From the NCBI GenBank assembly GCA_938022235.1, contig CALIEL010000078.1, forward strand, positions 1 through 5,859: a stretch of DNA of 5,859 nucleotides, given 5' to 3'. Positions 5,731 to 5,859 of this stretch are shown piece by piece. The DNA is from Oribacterium parvum. GTDB taxonomy: Bacteria; Bacillota; Clostridia; Lachnospirales; Lachnospiraceae. The notes below the pieces were generated by a model. That model was given only the letters and a program-made list of their open reading frames with translations, ran no database searches and was not told the origin of the DNA. Made by a program: the position numbers and the translations under genes. How positions within the stretch are numbered: position 1 is the stretch's first letter; each line of letters starts with the position of its first letter.

Positions 5731-5859
5731 AAACCAAGAAAATGAATTTGTTAATGTAAAACAGTATGATATTGGAATATAATACAGAAATGAATTCAAA
5801 CAACTATGGGATTCCTTGTGAGGTATTTCGAAAATGATAATGCATGATTGGAATAACGA
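5731..5859. other. Unassigned AT-rich right edge
   Basis: No gene can be supported. TATAAT (5778-5783, plus) has only a poor -35 (TGTAAA, 5755-5760). An ATG at 5834, preceded by TGAGG (5819-5823), stays open to the window end, so a divergent plus-strand gene could begin here. A start-less minus-strand frame is open from 5859 to a TAG at 5701, but its residue make-up looks non-coding. Confidence 0.4.

Noticed and set aside
5571..5759. Plus-strand 62-codon frame starting at TTG 5571
   Set aside because: It runs antisense through the abiEi start, ribosome binding site and promoter, has no ribosome binding site of its own, and its composition is that of AT-rich non-coding DNA.
5701..5859. Start-less minus-strand frame of 52 codons entering from the right edge
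   Set aside because: Its residues are dominated by Ser, Tyr, Asn, Phe and Ile with no recognisable motif, and it ends inside the operator repeat. A short open run is not surprising in such AT-rich DNA, although the 3' tail of an outside gene cannot be excluded.
1..5859. CRISPR array, tRNA or rRNA gene, or insertion sequence
   Set aside because: No regularly spaced repeats of CRISPR type, no cloverleaf-like sequence and no transposase frame are visible in the window.

Overview
The window looks like chromosomal DNA of a low-to-moderate GC anaerobic Firmicute, most likely a Lachnospiraceae-type Clostridium relative. The basis is the greA-lysS pairing, the strong AGGAGG-type ribosome binding sites, a FucO-type iron alcohol dehydrogenase, and a lysyl-tRNA synthetase carrying an extra C-terminal tRNA-binding domain. 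The family assignment is an inference from gene content and protein style, not from a database search.

Layout. (1) Bases 1-1051, plus strand: the 3' part of fucO (lactaldehyde reductase / 1,2-propanediol oxidoreductase), cut by the left edge and missing about 34 N-terminal residues. (2) Bases 1052-1449: a 398-base AT-rich gap with a terminator-like hairpin for fucO, a very good promoter (TTGACT-17 bp-TAGAAT with a TGC extension) and an 11-bp leader hairpin, all ahead of greA. (3) Bases 1450-1935: greA, the transcript cleavage factor, starting at GTG. (4) Bases 1936-2065: a 130-base spacer with a candidate internal promoter. (5) Bases 2066-4021: lysS, a 651-residue lysyl-tRNA synthetase with a C-terminal EMAPII/Trbp111-like OB domain, followed by a strong, probably bidirectional terminator set inside a larger imperfect palindrome (4024-4114). 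(6) Bases 4244-5588, minus strand: a two-gene AbiE-type (type IV) toxin-antitoxin operon. The AbiEi-like antitoxin is upstream and the AbiEii nucleotidyltransferase toxin is one base downstream and translationally coupled to it. (7) Bases 5589-5859: the AbiE control region and an unassigned AT-rich right edge.

The plus-strand genes are housekeeping or central-metabolism genes. The minus-strand pair is visibly more AT-rich and reads as an accessory phage-defence or addiction module placed convergently behind lysS. Its control region is the most interesting non-coding part. Two 34-bp direct repeats lie exactly 84 bp apart, each containing the dyad ATACA-N17-TGTAT, and a perfect minus-strand TATAAT lies between them. 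This is the arrangement expected of paired operators for autoregulation by the antitoxin.
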